A stretch of 64,000 nt of DNA from assembly GCA_028280485.1 (NCBI GenBank), contig JANQLS010000082.1:31204-95203 (forward strand), given 5' to 3'. Of the stretch, positions 8,126 through 18,000 are shown one piece after another; within the stretch, counting starts at the first letter, position 1, and each line of letters starts with the position of its first letter. The translations under genes and the position numbers were made by a program. Source of the stretch: Planctomycetota bacterium. GTDB lineage: Bacteria > Planctomycetota > UBA8108 > JACQVS01. The notes under the pieces were generated by a model that saw only the letters and a program-made list of their open reading frames with translations, was not told the DNA's origin and did no database searches.

Positions 8126-9043
8126 ATGGATATCACCCTTCGACAGCTTGAATATGTAATGGCTTTAGCGAAGACAAATAATTTTAGCAGCGCGGCTCAG
8201 GACTGTTATGTCACCCAACCTGCCCTGTCGAAACAGATCCATCTATTAGAAAAAACGATCGGCATTAAACTCTTTGAGAGACAACAAAAAAAGCAGGTGG
8301 TGATCACTCCTGCAGGAGAGCAAGTTCTCCAACTTTCAAAAGAGATTATGGAGAAAGCCAGCCAAATCGAAAAGATCGGCGAAGGACATGCTGATCCCCT
8401 AAATGGCATAGTAAAACTTGGAGTCATTCCCACTATTGCTCCCTATTTCCTCCCAACTCTCCTCTCCAACCTTCGAGAGGATTATCCCGACACTCAGTTT
8501 TTTATCCAAGAAGGATTGACGGAAGAAATAGTCGCTCGGACGATAGCCGGTGATTTAGATGCTAGCCTGCTCGCGACAGAAGCCCAATTAAAGACCTTAG
8601 ATTCAAAAGATATCTTCGAAGACGAATTTGTTGTTTTGATTAAAGAGAGCGACTCACTCCATCAAAAAGATGAGCTGAGTCCGAATGAACTTTTAGACGA
8701 AGAGATTATTCTATTGACCGACGGTCACTGCTTAAAAGATCAAACTTTATCCTTATGTTCAAAAATAGGTTCCGTTGAAAACACAGACTTGAGAGCGACG
8801 AGTTTGGCTACAATCGTTGAGCTGGTATCTTTGGGATTCGGGAAAACAATTCTTCCGAAGCTTAGCTTGAAACGAGAATTAGAAGGTAAAAAGGGCTTAA
8901 AAGTGATTCCCTTTACTCACCAAAAACCCTCGAGAACAATTGGTTTGAGTTGGAGACAAGGCTCCCCCTTCAGGCGGGCGATCCCACGGTTAGAAAATCA
9001 CATTTTAAAAAGCTTAGAGGAACTAAAGGAATCATCGTGCTGA
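8126..9043 (+). CDS. oxyR: Hydrogen-peroxide-sensing LysR-family regulator OxyR
   Basis: A 305-residue LysR-type regulator with an N-terminal winged helix-turn-helix (about residues 1-60, MDITLRQLEYVMALAKTNNF onwards) and a C-terminal sensor domain. The peroxide-sensing motif is intact: GHCLKDQTLSLC places cysteines at 202 and 211, the same nine-residue spacing as Cys199/Cys208 in E. coli OxyR. This separates it from ordinary LysR proteins. It diverges from the catalase gene, with dps beyond, so the three make a compact peroxide regulon. It ends 13 bases from the convergent methyltransferase gene with no visible terminator between. Confidence 0.93.
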   Translation: MDITLRQLEYVMALAKTNNFSSAAQDCYVTQPALSKQIHLLEKTIGIKLFERQQKKQVVITPAGEQVLQLSKEIMEKASQIEKIGEGHADPLNGIVKLGVIPTIAPYFLPTLLSNLREDYPDTQFFIQEGLTEEIVARTIAGDLDASLLATEAQLKTLDSKDIFEDEFVVLIKESDSLHQKDELSPNELLDEEIILLTDGHCLKDQTLSLCSKIGSVENTDLRATSLATIVELVSLGFGKTILPKLSLKRELEGKKGLKVIPFTHQKPSRTIGLSWRQGSPFRRAIPRLENHILKSLEELKESSC

Positions 9044-9056
9044 GTCACCATTAAGC

Positions 9057-9716
9057 TCAAGTACGAGGACGACACTTATATAAAAAATGGTAAGCCAAGT
9101 TTTTCGGCATGAGCCTTTTCCACCATTTGAATCGGTTGTAAGGACGAACGGATTCCACCACCAAGTGATTGGCTTCCAAAAGATCTCGCCATTCGTTAAT
9201 CGTTCCAAACCGTTCCATCGGCTGATGGTGATCCGGCCCGTAGCCAAACCGAATCACTCTCCACAGATCCCCACTGTAGTAACTGTTAGGAAGCAAAATC
9301 CAAACCGCCCCATCCGGTTTACAAACTCGGGCGAGTTCCTGAGCCCCAGCCTCCGGGCTTAAAAAATGTTCTAAGTTACCGAGACAAGCAACGTGATCAA
9401 AATAGTCACTTTTAAAAGGAAGATGTTCAGCTGCCCCTAAAATTAAATGAGCTTGGGGAGCCGCAGATTTTGCTTCTTGGATGGCGACATCGGAAATGTC
9501 TAAGCCGAAGCAGGTACATTCGGGGAGTTCTCTCAGAAGGTAGCCTCCACCACAACCCGATTCTAAAACTCGATCCCCACTTCGAGTTTGCATCCATTGA
9601 GCCATAGCTCTGTAGAATCGATCGCGGTCTCGTAGAAAGCCTCGCTCGTGTCGTTCGTTGTAGGCTTGGCGTAATGCTTCTTCACCCGTTGCTTGAACCC
9701 TTCGTTCCCAGACCAT
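9057..9716 (-). CDS. Class I SAM-dependent methyltransferase
   Basis: A 219-residue Rossmann-fold methyltransferase. Motif I is RVLESGCGGGYLL, followed by GLDIS and the loop EHLPFKSDYFDHV, which match the Methyltransf_11 family. The substrate cannot be read from the sequence. It lies 11 bases downstream of a WaaE-like glycosyltransferase and in the same direction, so a glycan or lipid of the cell envelope is a reasonable guess only. It converges with oxyR. Confidence 0.8.
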   Translation of the reverse strand: MVWERRVQATGEEALRQAYNERHERGFLRDRDRFYRAMAQWMQTRSGDRVLESGCGGGYLLRELPECTCFGLDISDVAIQEAKSAAPQAHLILGAAEHLPFKSDYFDHVACLGNLEHFLSPEAGAQELARVCKPDGAVWILLPNSYYSGDLWRVIRFGYGPDHHQPMERFGTINEWRDLLEANHLVVESVRPYNRFKWWKRLMPKNLAYHFLYKCRPRT

Positions 9717-9727
9717 AGCCTTCCTTT

Positions 9728-10576
9728 TCAGCGATCCATCGGCCGAACGGCACCGTGAGTGCGAGCATGCCTTTGGTTACGTTTGAGCTCCCAAAGTTTG
9801 GCGTATTTTAAAAAGACATAAAAAGATCCGATACAAGCCAGAATGAACCCGACCTTCCCATCACGAAAACCGCGTTGAAGAAAGTACATCTTTAAAAACT
9901 TCCAAGGCGGGTGATAGAGAATTTTCAACACGGGAGATCCCGAGCCCTTTTCCTCCATTTGCCGAGCGGCGATGGAAGTGTAGAGATCCAACTTATCGAT
10001 ATGGTCGGCGACTTCCGAGTAGGAATAGTGAAGGAGATCTCCCTTCAATTCTTCAGTTGAGCCCTCGACTTGTAGATGGTCGTGAGGGTCAACCCCGCCC
10101 CACTTAGCGACAGATCGTTTGACTAATCTCAATTTCCTATCTGGGTACCAGCCCCCGCCGCGAATCCATTTCCCGAGATAAAACGTCAATCGCGCCATGG
10201 AATAACCTTCCTTTGAAGGCTCTCCATTTAAAAATAAGGTTTGAATCGATTCTTTTAACTCTTCACTGACCCGTTCATCCGCATCCAAACAGAGAGCCCA
10301 ATCTTGCTGTGCTAACTCTAATGCTCGATTCTTTTGAGCGACGTGCCCTCTCCACGGCTCGACTTTCAATACGAGGTCTTGCCCTTGAGCGATAGCATTT
10401 TGAGCGACTTCCACAGTTTTATCCGTCGTTCGATCATCGACGAGGACCACAATTTCTTGAACAAAATCGACACTTCGGATCGCTTCGGGAAGATCTTTCT
10501 CTTCGTTTCCGCAGATGATGCAACAGGAGATGGGCAACCGATGATTACTCAAGGGATTCTCCTGTACCAGGCTCAT
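9728..10576 (-). CDS. WaaE-like family 2 glycosyltransferase
   Basis: A family 2 (GT-A) glycosyltransferase of the LPS-core WaaE/KdtX type. It starts with the nucleotide-sugar fold (ISCCIICGNEEKDLPEAIRSV), carries the metal-binding DxD as CLDADER, and has the family's GWYPDRKLRL and VDPHDHL stretches. A hydrophobic segment near the C-terminus (about GFILACIGSFYVFLKY) would anchor it to the membrane. The ATG at 10576 is chosen because the glycosyltransferase fold begins soon after it; a TTG 51 bases upstream would add a low-complexity tail. The gene overlaps the 3' end of mqnA by 32 bases in a different frame. Its sugar and acceptor are not known. Confidence 0.85.
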   Translation of the reverse strand: MSLVQENPLSNHRLPISCCIICGNEEKDLPEAIRSVDFVQEIVVLVDDRTTDKTVEVAQNAIAQGQDLVLKVEPWRGHVAQKNRALELAQQDWALCLDADERVSEELKESIQTLFLNGEPSKEGYSMARLTFYLGKWIRGGGWYPDRKLRLVKRSVAKWGGVDPHDHLQVEGSTEELKGDLLHYSYSEVADHIDKLDLYTSIAARQMEEKGSGSPVLKILYHPPWKFLKMYFLQRGFRDGKVGFILACIGSFYVFLKYAKLWELKRNQRHARTHGAVRPMDR

Positions 10577-11582
10577 TTGAAATGGGCTCACTTGAAATGG
10601 GCCCAGTCGAAAGAGACTGTTGTGCAAGGGAATCGTTCGAAACTGAATCGATGAACCGTAAGGGCTGTGGATCTTTTACTAAACCCGCTTCATTTAATCG
10701 GTGAGAGAATTCCGTGAGACCCTTGATTTCGGCATCCTGAAGGCGAAAGCGAATGACGTGAGAGAGGTACCGGAGTGCCTCGTCTCGATTCATTCCGGTC
10801 GGTCTATGACTTTGGTCGACGATTCGATCAATCGCGGCAAATCCCGTTTTTGCGACCTCTTCGAGACAACGAATCAATCCCTTCGGTGGCTTTCCTCGGT
10901 ACGCCCAAAAGGCGTAAACGAAGGGTAAGCCCGTCCAGCGCGTCCACTCCAGGCCTAAATCTAAAGTCGACCAACCCGATCCTGGCTTTGCCTTGATGGC
11001 AGCATCTCCAATCAGCAATATCGCCATTGAAGATTGGGAAGGATCGATGGATTTTTCCACTTGTTCGATTCCTGACTCCACCGTCAATTTTTCGAATTGA
11101 GGAAGACCCACATGTTTCTCACCTCGCCAGCGGGCATCGGGCTTGGAGTGAAAGAGTAACTTGGTCAACAGGACGCTCGACATCGAAGAACGATCTAGTC
11201 CCACTCGTTGAATTTCAGAGAGGGCTCCGTGATAGAAGAGCTTGATGCTCTCAACTTTCCCGTAACTTGAAATCCCTAAGCCCGGTACGATTTGGTATTC
11301 AGTTTCAGAAGATTGAGTGAGGTACTCTGCCACCGGAATAAGGGCGACATCGAGTTCACCTTCACGAAGAAGACGAGCTAATTCGCTGGGAGGTTCATTG
11401 AAGAGCTCGACTTCCCGCCCCGCCACCTGATCGAAGGTTTCGATGAGAGGACGAGAATTGAGGTAATCGATCCCTCCAACCTTCAAGGGTCGACCCAATT
11501 GCTTGATGAACTCCAGCTGACTGGGAGGAACTCCATCGGGTCCTTCGGGAAGTTGGGGATGATCGATCAACTCAACATTCAT
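10545..11582 (-). CDS. mqnA: Chorismate dehydratase MqnA of the futalosine menaquinone pathway
   Basis: MqnA converts chorismate to 3-enolpyruvylbenzoate, the first step of the futalosine route to menaquinone. The protein has the family's opening GGIDYLNSRPLIE, the substrate-site VALIPVAEYL and the second-lobe ILLIGDAAIK, then LGLEWTRWTGLPFVYAFW. The 345-residue length includes an odd Ser/Pro/Glu-rich tail of about 30 residues (repeating ISSEPISNEPG) that falls where the gene overlaps the next glycosyltransferase. The rest of the pathway is not in this window. The surrounding genes are for the cell envelope, so its placement may be accidental. Confidence 0.88.
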   Translation of the reverse strand: MNVELIDHPQLPEGPDGVPPSQLEFIKQLGRPLKVGGIDYLNSRPLIETFDQVAGREVELFNEPPSELARLLREGELDVALIPVAEYLTQSSETEYQIVPGLGISSYGKVESIKLFYHGALSEIQRVGLDRSSMSSVLLTKLLFHSKPDARWRGEKHVGLPQFEKLTVESGIEQVEKSIDPSQSSMAILLIGDAAIKAKPGSGWSTLDLGLEWTRWTGLPFVYAFWAYRGKPPKGLIRCLEEVAKTGFAAIDRIVDQSHRPTGMNRDEALRYLSHVIRFRLQDAEIKGLTEFSHRLNEAGLVKDPQPLRFIDSVSNDSLAQQSLSTGPISSEPISNEPGTGESLE

Positions 11583-11696
11583 AATATTAACGTTAAAGTC
11601 TTTCCTTTGAGATGAGCGATGTGAATACAGTTCTCATGATTTAAACCGTGAATCCTTCCGAGGATTAACTCACCGAAATCGACATCGGCCCATTCT

Positions 11697-12671
11697 TTAA
11701 GATTCATTCTTCCAAAAGAGCTTATGCAGGGTGATCGCCCCTAAGCGATGCTTTCTGTAGTATTGAAAGAGTGCATGACGCTCTTCAATTTTTCTTTTTG
11801 GGGAGAGTTGAGAGTCGGCCTCAGGCTTAGAGGAAACCTGTGAGGTGTAAGATTCTTGAAAGTAAGCCCTTAAAAAGAGAGAACTAGCTCGTCTTAGCCT
11901 CCAAGCAGGAATGCGGAGTTTAAGCGCTGAGCGAAAAAGCCGCAAAAGGTTTTTAAAGTGAAAATCCTGACCCGATTCAACAATTTGGGCTTTGTCCCAG
12001 TCCAATAATAGAGCCCTTTGAGATTTTTCTGAGAATTCCGGTTTTTGGTCTCGAACGATCAGTATGTTCCTTAAATTGAGATCTGGATGGTCGATTTTTG
12101 CTTGGTGCATCGACCGAACGGCCGCTCCTGCTTCGAACAGGGCGTGCTCGTCCAAAACACCGTCTCCCGATAGGACGTCCGCCAAGGTTTGAGCCTCTTC
12201 GATATAGGGGCTCACCGACCAAGCTTGAACAGCCCCGCCGGCACCCTGCTTCAAGATCATCGCGATCATAGGCACCGTGGGAACATCAGAACGTTCCGCA
12301 TGGGCACAAATTTTAATTTCGCGGTAAAACCGATCTGGGCTGAAATAACGGTTGCGGTTGATTTTTGCCATCCACCCGCCCCGCAGATACCGCTTGATCA
12401 CCCAACGCTCACCCTGAACTGAAATCACCGGATGGGGAGTTCTCCCTCCCTTGAGCCAAGCTTCCACATCATCACGTCGATCGAGCCCCTCCCAACAATC
12501 CAAACGAGCCTCCAAAAACTTTTCGTGGTGATCCGCGAGCACCTGAAAAGCGATTTGGGAGTCCTGGGCTGAATGGGCTTGGGTATAGCCCTTTATCTCT
12601 GGAAATGGCATCGAGTTCGAAGGATGAGGATGTGAATCTTTGTCTCTCTCACAAAAATATCTTAACTCCAT
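11697..12671 (-). CDS. LPS/Kdo kinase-like protein (KdkA/WaaP-type fold)
   Basis: A 324-residue protein kinase-like protein of the LPS-kinase group, which phosphorylates Kdo or heptose in the inner core. Visible motifs are the glycine- and lysine-bearing WVIKRYLRGGWMAKI, the catalytic loop HPDLNLRNIL and the metal-binding LLDWDKA. KdkA proteins read similarly (KxYxRGG, HxDLNxxNIL, DFD), so this is a good family call, though the exact sugar is uncertain. An in-frame ATG at 12611 could be the true start, which would remove 20 polar residues. It neighbours heptosyltransferase and glycosyltransferase genes, which supports a role in LPS core building. Confidence 0.82.
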   Translation of the reverse strand: MELRYFCERDKDSHPHPSNSMPFPEIKGYTQAHSAQDSQIAFQVLADHHEKFLEARLDCWEGLDRRDDVEAWLKGGRTPHPVISVQGERWVIKRYLRGGWMAKINRNRYFSPDRFYREIKICAHAERSDVPTVPMIAMILKQGAGGAVQAWSVSPYIEEAQTLADVLSGDGVLDEHALFEAGAAVRSMHQAKIDHPDLNLRNILIVRDQKPEFSEKSQRALLLDWDKAQIVESGQDFHFKNLLRLFRSALKLRIPAWRLRRASSLFLRAYFQESYTSQVSSKPEADSQLSPKRKIEERHALFQYYRKHRLGAITLHKLFWKNES

Positions 12672-12872
12672 TTACTCACAAAACGGGAACAGATGACTCA
12701 CTATAGGGGAAATGAGAAAAAATTTCATCCTAACTACCTTATCGACCCTCTCTTGACGAGAGTAACAAAAAACCTGAGAATCAAGGCTGAGTAAAATGAT
12801 GATTCGCTTCCAGGTGAAATTAATATCTGAAATCCCTCATCCCCCAAAGAGAAAGGGATTCACGTCAAGTTC

Positions 12873-14027
12873 GTGAATGCCGCCATGCTAAAGACCGTTC
12901 AGACGGATTATTTACCAAGATTAAATCCCGATCCTCAGTTCGAATTCATTCGCGATGAAAAGATTGATTCGATTCTCATGGTTCGACTCTCTGCGATGGG
13001 AGATGTTCTTCACGCCCTTCCATCCTTAGCTGCCCTTAAACAGCTCTTCCCGGCGGCAAAAATCTCTTGGCTCATCGAACCCTTAGGAGCTCAGCTCCTC
13101 GAAGGGCAACCCGATCTTGATGAGATCATTGTCTTCGATCGGAAAAAGTATAAGGGCAACTTCATGACCAGCCCCCGTAAATGGTGGCCGGCGGGGCGAG
13201 ATTTCGGCGTGATGGTTTCTTCCTTAAGATCTCAAACCTTCGATCTAGCTTTAGATTTTCAGGGATTATTTAGAAGCGGCCTTCCTCCGTTCTTTTCTGG
13301 AGCTCCTCACCGTATTTCGTTTCATCCCAGTGACTGCCGCGAATTGGGAGGTTGGCTTTTTGCCAATCGTCGAGCTCGACCCGCGCCTATTGAAGGATCA
13401 AAAATCTTTCGAAATTTACATCTGGTGCGAGAGTTAGGCTGGGAAGGGACGATCCCAACTCCGAAGGTCTGTATTCCAGATGAAGACTTGGAGTGGGCTG
13501 AAGAAATCCTTAATGAATTACCGGGGAAAGGTCCTATCGTTATCGTCCATCCGGCGGTGAGCAGCTTTGGAATTATCAAACAGTGGCCCCTTTCTCACTA
13601 TCGTGACCTGCTTCAATCTCTGGTGGATGAAGTCGATGCTCGAGTGATGATCTCCTGGGGACCCGGTGAAAAAGAGATGGCAGAAGAGATTGGAGTCGGC
13701 ACGATCGCCCCACCAACGATGCGCCTCCTCAAACTGGCGGCATTGATCGCCAAGTGCGATCTATTAGTAGCCGCAGATACGGGCTGCCTTCACTTAGGGG
13801 CCAACTTACAAGTTCCTCTCTTAGGCTTATACGGGCCTAAAAGTCCCATCTACTACGGCCCTTATCCTTTAACGGGAGAAGTGGTGGCGAGTGAAGTCCC
13901 CTGTAGCCCTTGTAAACTGAGGCGTTGTGAGCACCGAATTTGCATGCCTTCAATTTTACCTCAAACGGCATTCAAAGCTGCATCGAGAGTTTTAGCTGAG
14001 ACTTCCAATTCGACCAATTCAAATTAA
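12873..14027 (+). CDS. ADP-heptose:LPS heptosyltransferase (GT9)
   Basis: A glycosyltransferase family 9 protein that adds heptose to the LPS inner core. It starts with ILMVRLSAMGDVLHALP, the classic WaaC/WaaF opening, and later carries IVIVHPAV and the donor-site stretch VAADTGCLHLGANLQVPLLGLYGPKSP. The C-terminal cysteine cluster (CSPCKLRRCEHRIC) is often seen in WaaF-like members. The start may be the GTG at 12873 or the ATG at 12885; neither has a clear ribosome-binding site. The DUF374 acyltransferase begins one base after its stop, so both are on one transcript. Confidence 0.9.
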   Translation: MNAAMLKTVQTDYLPRLNPDPQFEFIRDEKIDSILMVRLSAMGDVLHALPSLAALKQLFPAAKISWLIEPLGAQLLEGQPDLDEIIVFDRKKYKGNFMTSPRKWWPAGRDFGVMVSSLRSQTFDLALDFQGLFRSGLPPFFSGAPHRISFHPSDCRELGGWLFANRRARPAPIEGSKIFRNLHLVRELGWEGTIPTPKVCIPDEDLEWAEEILNELPGKGPIVIVHPAVSSFGIIKQWPLSHYRDLLQSLVDEVDARVMISWGPGEKEMAEEIGVGTIAPPTMRLLKLAALIAKCDLLVAADTGCLHLGANLQVPLLGLYGPKSPIYYGPYPLTGEVVASEVPCSPCKLRRCEHRICMPSILPQTAFKAASRVLAETSNSTNSN

Positions 14028-14028
14028 A

Positions 14029-14826
14029 ATGACGGACTCCAAAGAACGCGACAGAAAGAAACGTAAGAAGAAGTTTAAACGCAAGCTTCGAAATAAAGCT
14101 TTGGCGGTCTTAGGCCCACTGTGGATCAAGTTTTGGATCGGATCGGTTCGTTATCGCGTGCACACTCCCATCAATGTGCATCCCTTTCATGATAATGAAA
14201 CACCTCAGATCTACGCTTTTTGGCACCAAAGGATGCTCGCGTTCGTTTTGAGCCACCGGAAAAGTGGAGTACGAATCCTCATCTCCAGTCATGGCGACGG
14301 AGAGATGATCGCCCAAACCGTAGATAAACTGGGGCTCCAATCCGTACGAGGATCGACGACCCGAGGCGGAGTTCAGGCCTTAAAAGAACTTCTCAAAGAC
14401 TTGGGAAGCGGTAAAGATTACGCGTTTACCCCCGACGGCCCTCGAGGCCCTAAACACGTCTTTCAAAAAGGCGCCATTTATTTTGCATCTAAAAGTGGCC
14501 TCCCCATCGTTTGCGCAAGCGTCAGCTACGATCGATTCTGGGAGTTGAGAACTTGGGATAATTTCATCATTCCAAAATTCAGAGCTAAGGGCGTGGTTAA
14601 TATCCATCCCCCCGTCTACGTTCCCCCCAATTTATCCGATGACGAATTAGAATCCTGGCGACAAAAATTAGAGAACGACTTAAACCAGGTCACCCAAGAA
14701 GCCGATGAGAATTTTGCTGAGCTCTACGAAAAGGCCAAACCCTGGAAGTTCTTTCACCCGAAACGAGGCCCCTTTCAACCTACGAGAGTCGTTGAGCCAG
14801 AATCCGACGAAGTTTCAAAGGAATAA
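14029..14826 (+). CDS. DUF374 lysophospholipid-acyltransferase-like protein
   Basis: A 265-residue protein of the DUF374 branch of the LPLAT superfamily. It has the HxxxxxA/D-type first block in YAFWHQRMLAF, then SSHGDGEMIAQ, the RGSTTRGG block and TPDGPRGP, which together define the family. DUF374 genes commonly lie with lipid A and Kdo transfer genes, and this one sits one base behind a heptosyltransferase, so acyl transfer to an LPS precursor is likely but not proven. The N-terminus is very basic (about 25 residues rich in Lys and Arg), as suits a membrane-surface protein. A strong terminator begins almost at its stop codon. Confidence 0.85.
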   Translation: MTDSKERDRKKRKKKFKRKLRNKALAVLGPLWIKFWIGSVRYRVHTPINVHPFHDNETPQIYAFWHQRMLAFVLSHRKSGVRILISSHGDGEMIAQTVDKLGLQSVRGSTTRGGVQALKELLKDLGSGKDYAFTPDGPRGPKHVFQKGAIYFASKSGLPIVCASVSYDRFWELRTWDNFIIPKFRAKGVVNIHPPVYVPPNLSDDELESWRQKLENDLNQVTQEADENFAELYEKAKPWKFFHPKRGPFQPTRVVEPESDEVSKE

Positions 14827-14860
14827 AAAAAGCCCCGATCTTTCGATCGGGGCTTTTTTT
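14825..14860. terminator. Two-way intrinsic terminator
   Basis: A 9-bp GC-rich stem (GCCCCGATC at 14832-14840 and GATCGGGGC at 14845-14853, loop TTTC) is flanked by an A-tract before and a T-tract after, so it can work on both strands. It ends the heptosyltransferase-DUF374 transcript and could also back up the end of the large minus-strand gene. Confidence 0.92.
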
Positions 14861-14880
14861 AATGTAAGTTCAAAGAACAA

Positions 14881-15003
14881 AGTCGAGTTGATCTCAACTC
14901 GACCGCAAGCTTAGACTCTTCGAGTCTACGCTTGCGGAGTGAAAGCAAATCTGTGATTTGCTGGAACGGTTGAGGCCAACTCCGAAGGAGCATGGCATCA
15001 ACT
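14881..15003 (-). repeat. Multi-hairpin post-stop repeat, copy B
   Basis: Read on the minus strand, directly after the stop of the 1,843-residue gene at 15012, the order is the same as in copy A. Hairpin 1 pairs about 15002-14987 with 14983-14969 around a TTCG loop closed by C and G. The linker ACCGTTCC follows, then hairpin 2 (AGCAAATC/GATTTGCT, 14962-14944), the linker CACTCCGC (14941-14934), a long hairpin 3 (14936-14904) and hairpin 4 (TCGAGTTGA arms, 14903-14882). Hairpin 5 is absent. The stems differ in sequence from copy A while keeping their pairing. Confidence 0.8.
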
Positions 15004-15011
15004 TAAAAAGA

Positions 15012-18000
15012 TTAGGTATCAAAACAACCTAAGTAACCCTCTTGGCAATCCAATGCATCTACATCGGGATCCGTACCACAACCGGGGAACGGAGCGGGAG
15101 GCTCAGGGCCGTCCAGGTAGATGTAGGTGAGCAATGAAACAGCATCCGTTTGATTGAGTTCACCATCGTCGTTGACATCCATCGCCTCTTCACAAGTACC
15201 GATCGGATTGACGAAAGCGTGAACGAGGGTCCGAACCGCATCTCCTAAGTCAATGTAGCCATCTAAGTTGGCATCCCCGCGCATGAATCGAGGTTCAGGA
15301 GCGGTGACTTCGAAGGCGATCTCACCTGAAGCCTTATTATCAGGCTGATTGATCACTTGAATCATAAAGTTACCGATTCCAACCGATCCGGGAACGGTGA
15401 CTTCGATTTCCGTCGAAGATTCCAAATCGATAAACTCAGAATCGATAGCCTCGCCGTCGAAGAGAACCTGAAGACCGGAATAGAAGTTATCTCCTAAAAT
15501 CGAGAACTTCTCACCGGGCTCAGCACTGGCTTGACTCAAGCTGGTGATGTTCGGTGGATCACGTTCAAAGGTGCTTGAAACGTTGATCGAATCGCTATCG
15601 ATCAAGTCACCCACTCCACTGAAGCCGAGGACTTCCAGAGTGTTATCACCCGGAGGAACGATGATGTCAGAGATCGTCCAACCGGTCATCGAAGTGTTTG
15701 AGAATTCAACGATGGCTTCCGGATGGGGCTCACCGTTGATCACGACCTGAAGGAATGAAGCTTCAACCGGAGCGGTTCCGGAGATGTTCATCGTGGGAGT
15801 ACTGATCACTCGGTTGTTCGACCCGCTGATGTTTAACTGAACAGTAGGATGGGTAACTGCAGACAAGCGAGGAATCAATGCTGATCGACGTCGATCGATG
15901 AAACCATTGAAAGTACCAATATTGGTGTTGGCACCACCCACAGCTTGAACTTTCTGCATGTAGGTAGACAGGTGGTTCGACCAGAAGTGATTGTCGACCA
16001 TGTCTTTCATGATACCGTAAGCGATTCTCCGGATACGAGGCCGGTTCACCATCCGCCCCACCTCGGGGAACTTGCCAGCGATACCCCAATTGGAGGTCGG
16101 ACTGGCAGGGATCATAAAGGCATTGACGTTTCCGTAGGTCAATTCACAGTCCCAAGCAAACAATTGGTACTGCTCACTGATAGAGGGCTTGAACAAGTAA
16201 GCATTCTTACCACGATTCGTTCCCCAAGTATCCCAGTCATCGGTATTGATCCGGATGAGCATGACTCTTAAGACTTGCTCGACATCCATCACATCGTCGA
16301 TCTGGTTATCGAAGGAAGTATTATTGGTTTCACCGGGATCCATGATTCGAGCGAGGTTGATGAGTGAACTGTAATCATCTTCATCTTCATGTTGTCTCAA
16401 CCCGAAGTAGAAGCGGTAGTTCTCTTTGTCGGAACCCGAACCTGAACTGTGAGGGGGATAAGTTACAGCGGCATCGCGACTGGTCACCCGGCCTCCACTA
16501 TCGTTGAACTCAAAACGATCATCGATTTCGAAGAAATCTCCATTCGCTTCGTCACCGTACCAAGCATCTAAGAACTGAGAGTTCGGTGGAGCAACATGCT
16601 CGCGATCCTCAGTATTCCTGGAGTTCACTCTCCAGCGAACGAACCATTGTTCGGAGTAAGGCACTCGAATCATTCCGCGATTATACCGAATGAGATAATG
16701 CGAAGTTCTTTCACGAGCATCCATTCCTCCCGCTCCCTGGTGATCCTCCGTATTGAACTTCCGGATCTTTTCTTGGAGCGGTTTATCTCGGGGGAATTTC
16801 ACCCGGAAACTACCTCCCCAACCCTGGCGAGCCCAGGGACTACCTGAAAAGCGGATTCCAGCGCCATGGAAGATCTGCTCATTCCGGAAGACGAATGAAC
16901 CACCGACTAAATCATTCGATTGTAGCAATCGGTTAGCCATATATTGTTCGGCTGCATCGTGCATCCAGAATTGATAAGTATGAGCATTTCGGGGATTGGA
17001 TGGAGCCGTTGCCACTCCCATGACCGCGTAGGTTCTTTCGATAACAGTAGCATCATCGCGACTGGTTACCATGGGATTCGATCTTGCGATATTGTCGACG
17101 GGGAAACGGCCTATGTTGCCTAAATTGTCTGTTGCTGAGATAAAGTACGCAATTTTTGAGAAATTGAGAAAACCAGGGAGACTTCCGGTGTAGACCCCAT
17201 CACCATCGGCATCGGTCATAACGACAGTGTCATTCTCGTTGCCACCTCCGATGGGATCTGGTGGATCATCACCTCCGGTGATCACGACATTGTCGAAGAC
17301 GACTGTCGCAGTCGTACAATCGTCGTGGGACGTAAGTGCCAAGCCCAAGTAAATGGTATTGGGAGCACTCCCTCCCCAATCATCGGTCTCAACCGGTGCA
17401 CCCCAGCTCGTTCCATTCGTAGAAACATAAGCCCGGAACTCATCACCAACGCGATCCAATCGAATCCAATCGGGATGCTTGTCGGCTCCGGGAACTTGAG
17501 TCTCAAAGTTGTCTGACCCTTGGTGAGTGGGCCTGAAGGCGGCGCGGGCGTCATCCTGAGGAGGATTATCGTGCATGAACGCGTATCTCGAAGTGTTATC
17601 GAGAGATTGGCGAGCCATGATCCCACCTTTTCCCCAACGACCCGCCCAATCGCGCGAAACGATTCTGGCTCTCATCGAGAAGTCACCCGTTACAACTTTG
17701 TAAGCGTAGTGGAATTGGTCCCCTTGCTGCCAAATATCATTTCCACCACCGGTGAGGGTGTACTCCCCCCCGTCTTCGGTCATATCACCATCACCGCAGG
17801 GGCCACCCACATCGCGATGGTCGTCGAAGATACCCACCGGCATAGGATCTGAACCTCCACCGGGTTCGAAGTCAGGAGGATTACCGACACCGTAATTTAA
17901 GATAACACTCTCAATACCATCGGGATCATCGACTTTGATCGAAACGGTTACGGGAGAATTCGCGGTTGGCTGAGCCGTGCTCTGGGTGAGATTTCTCATC

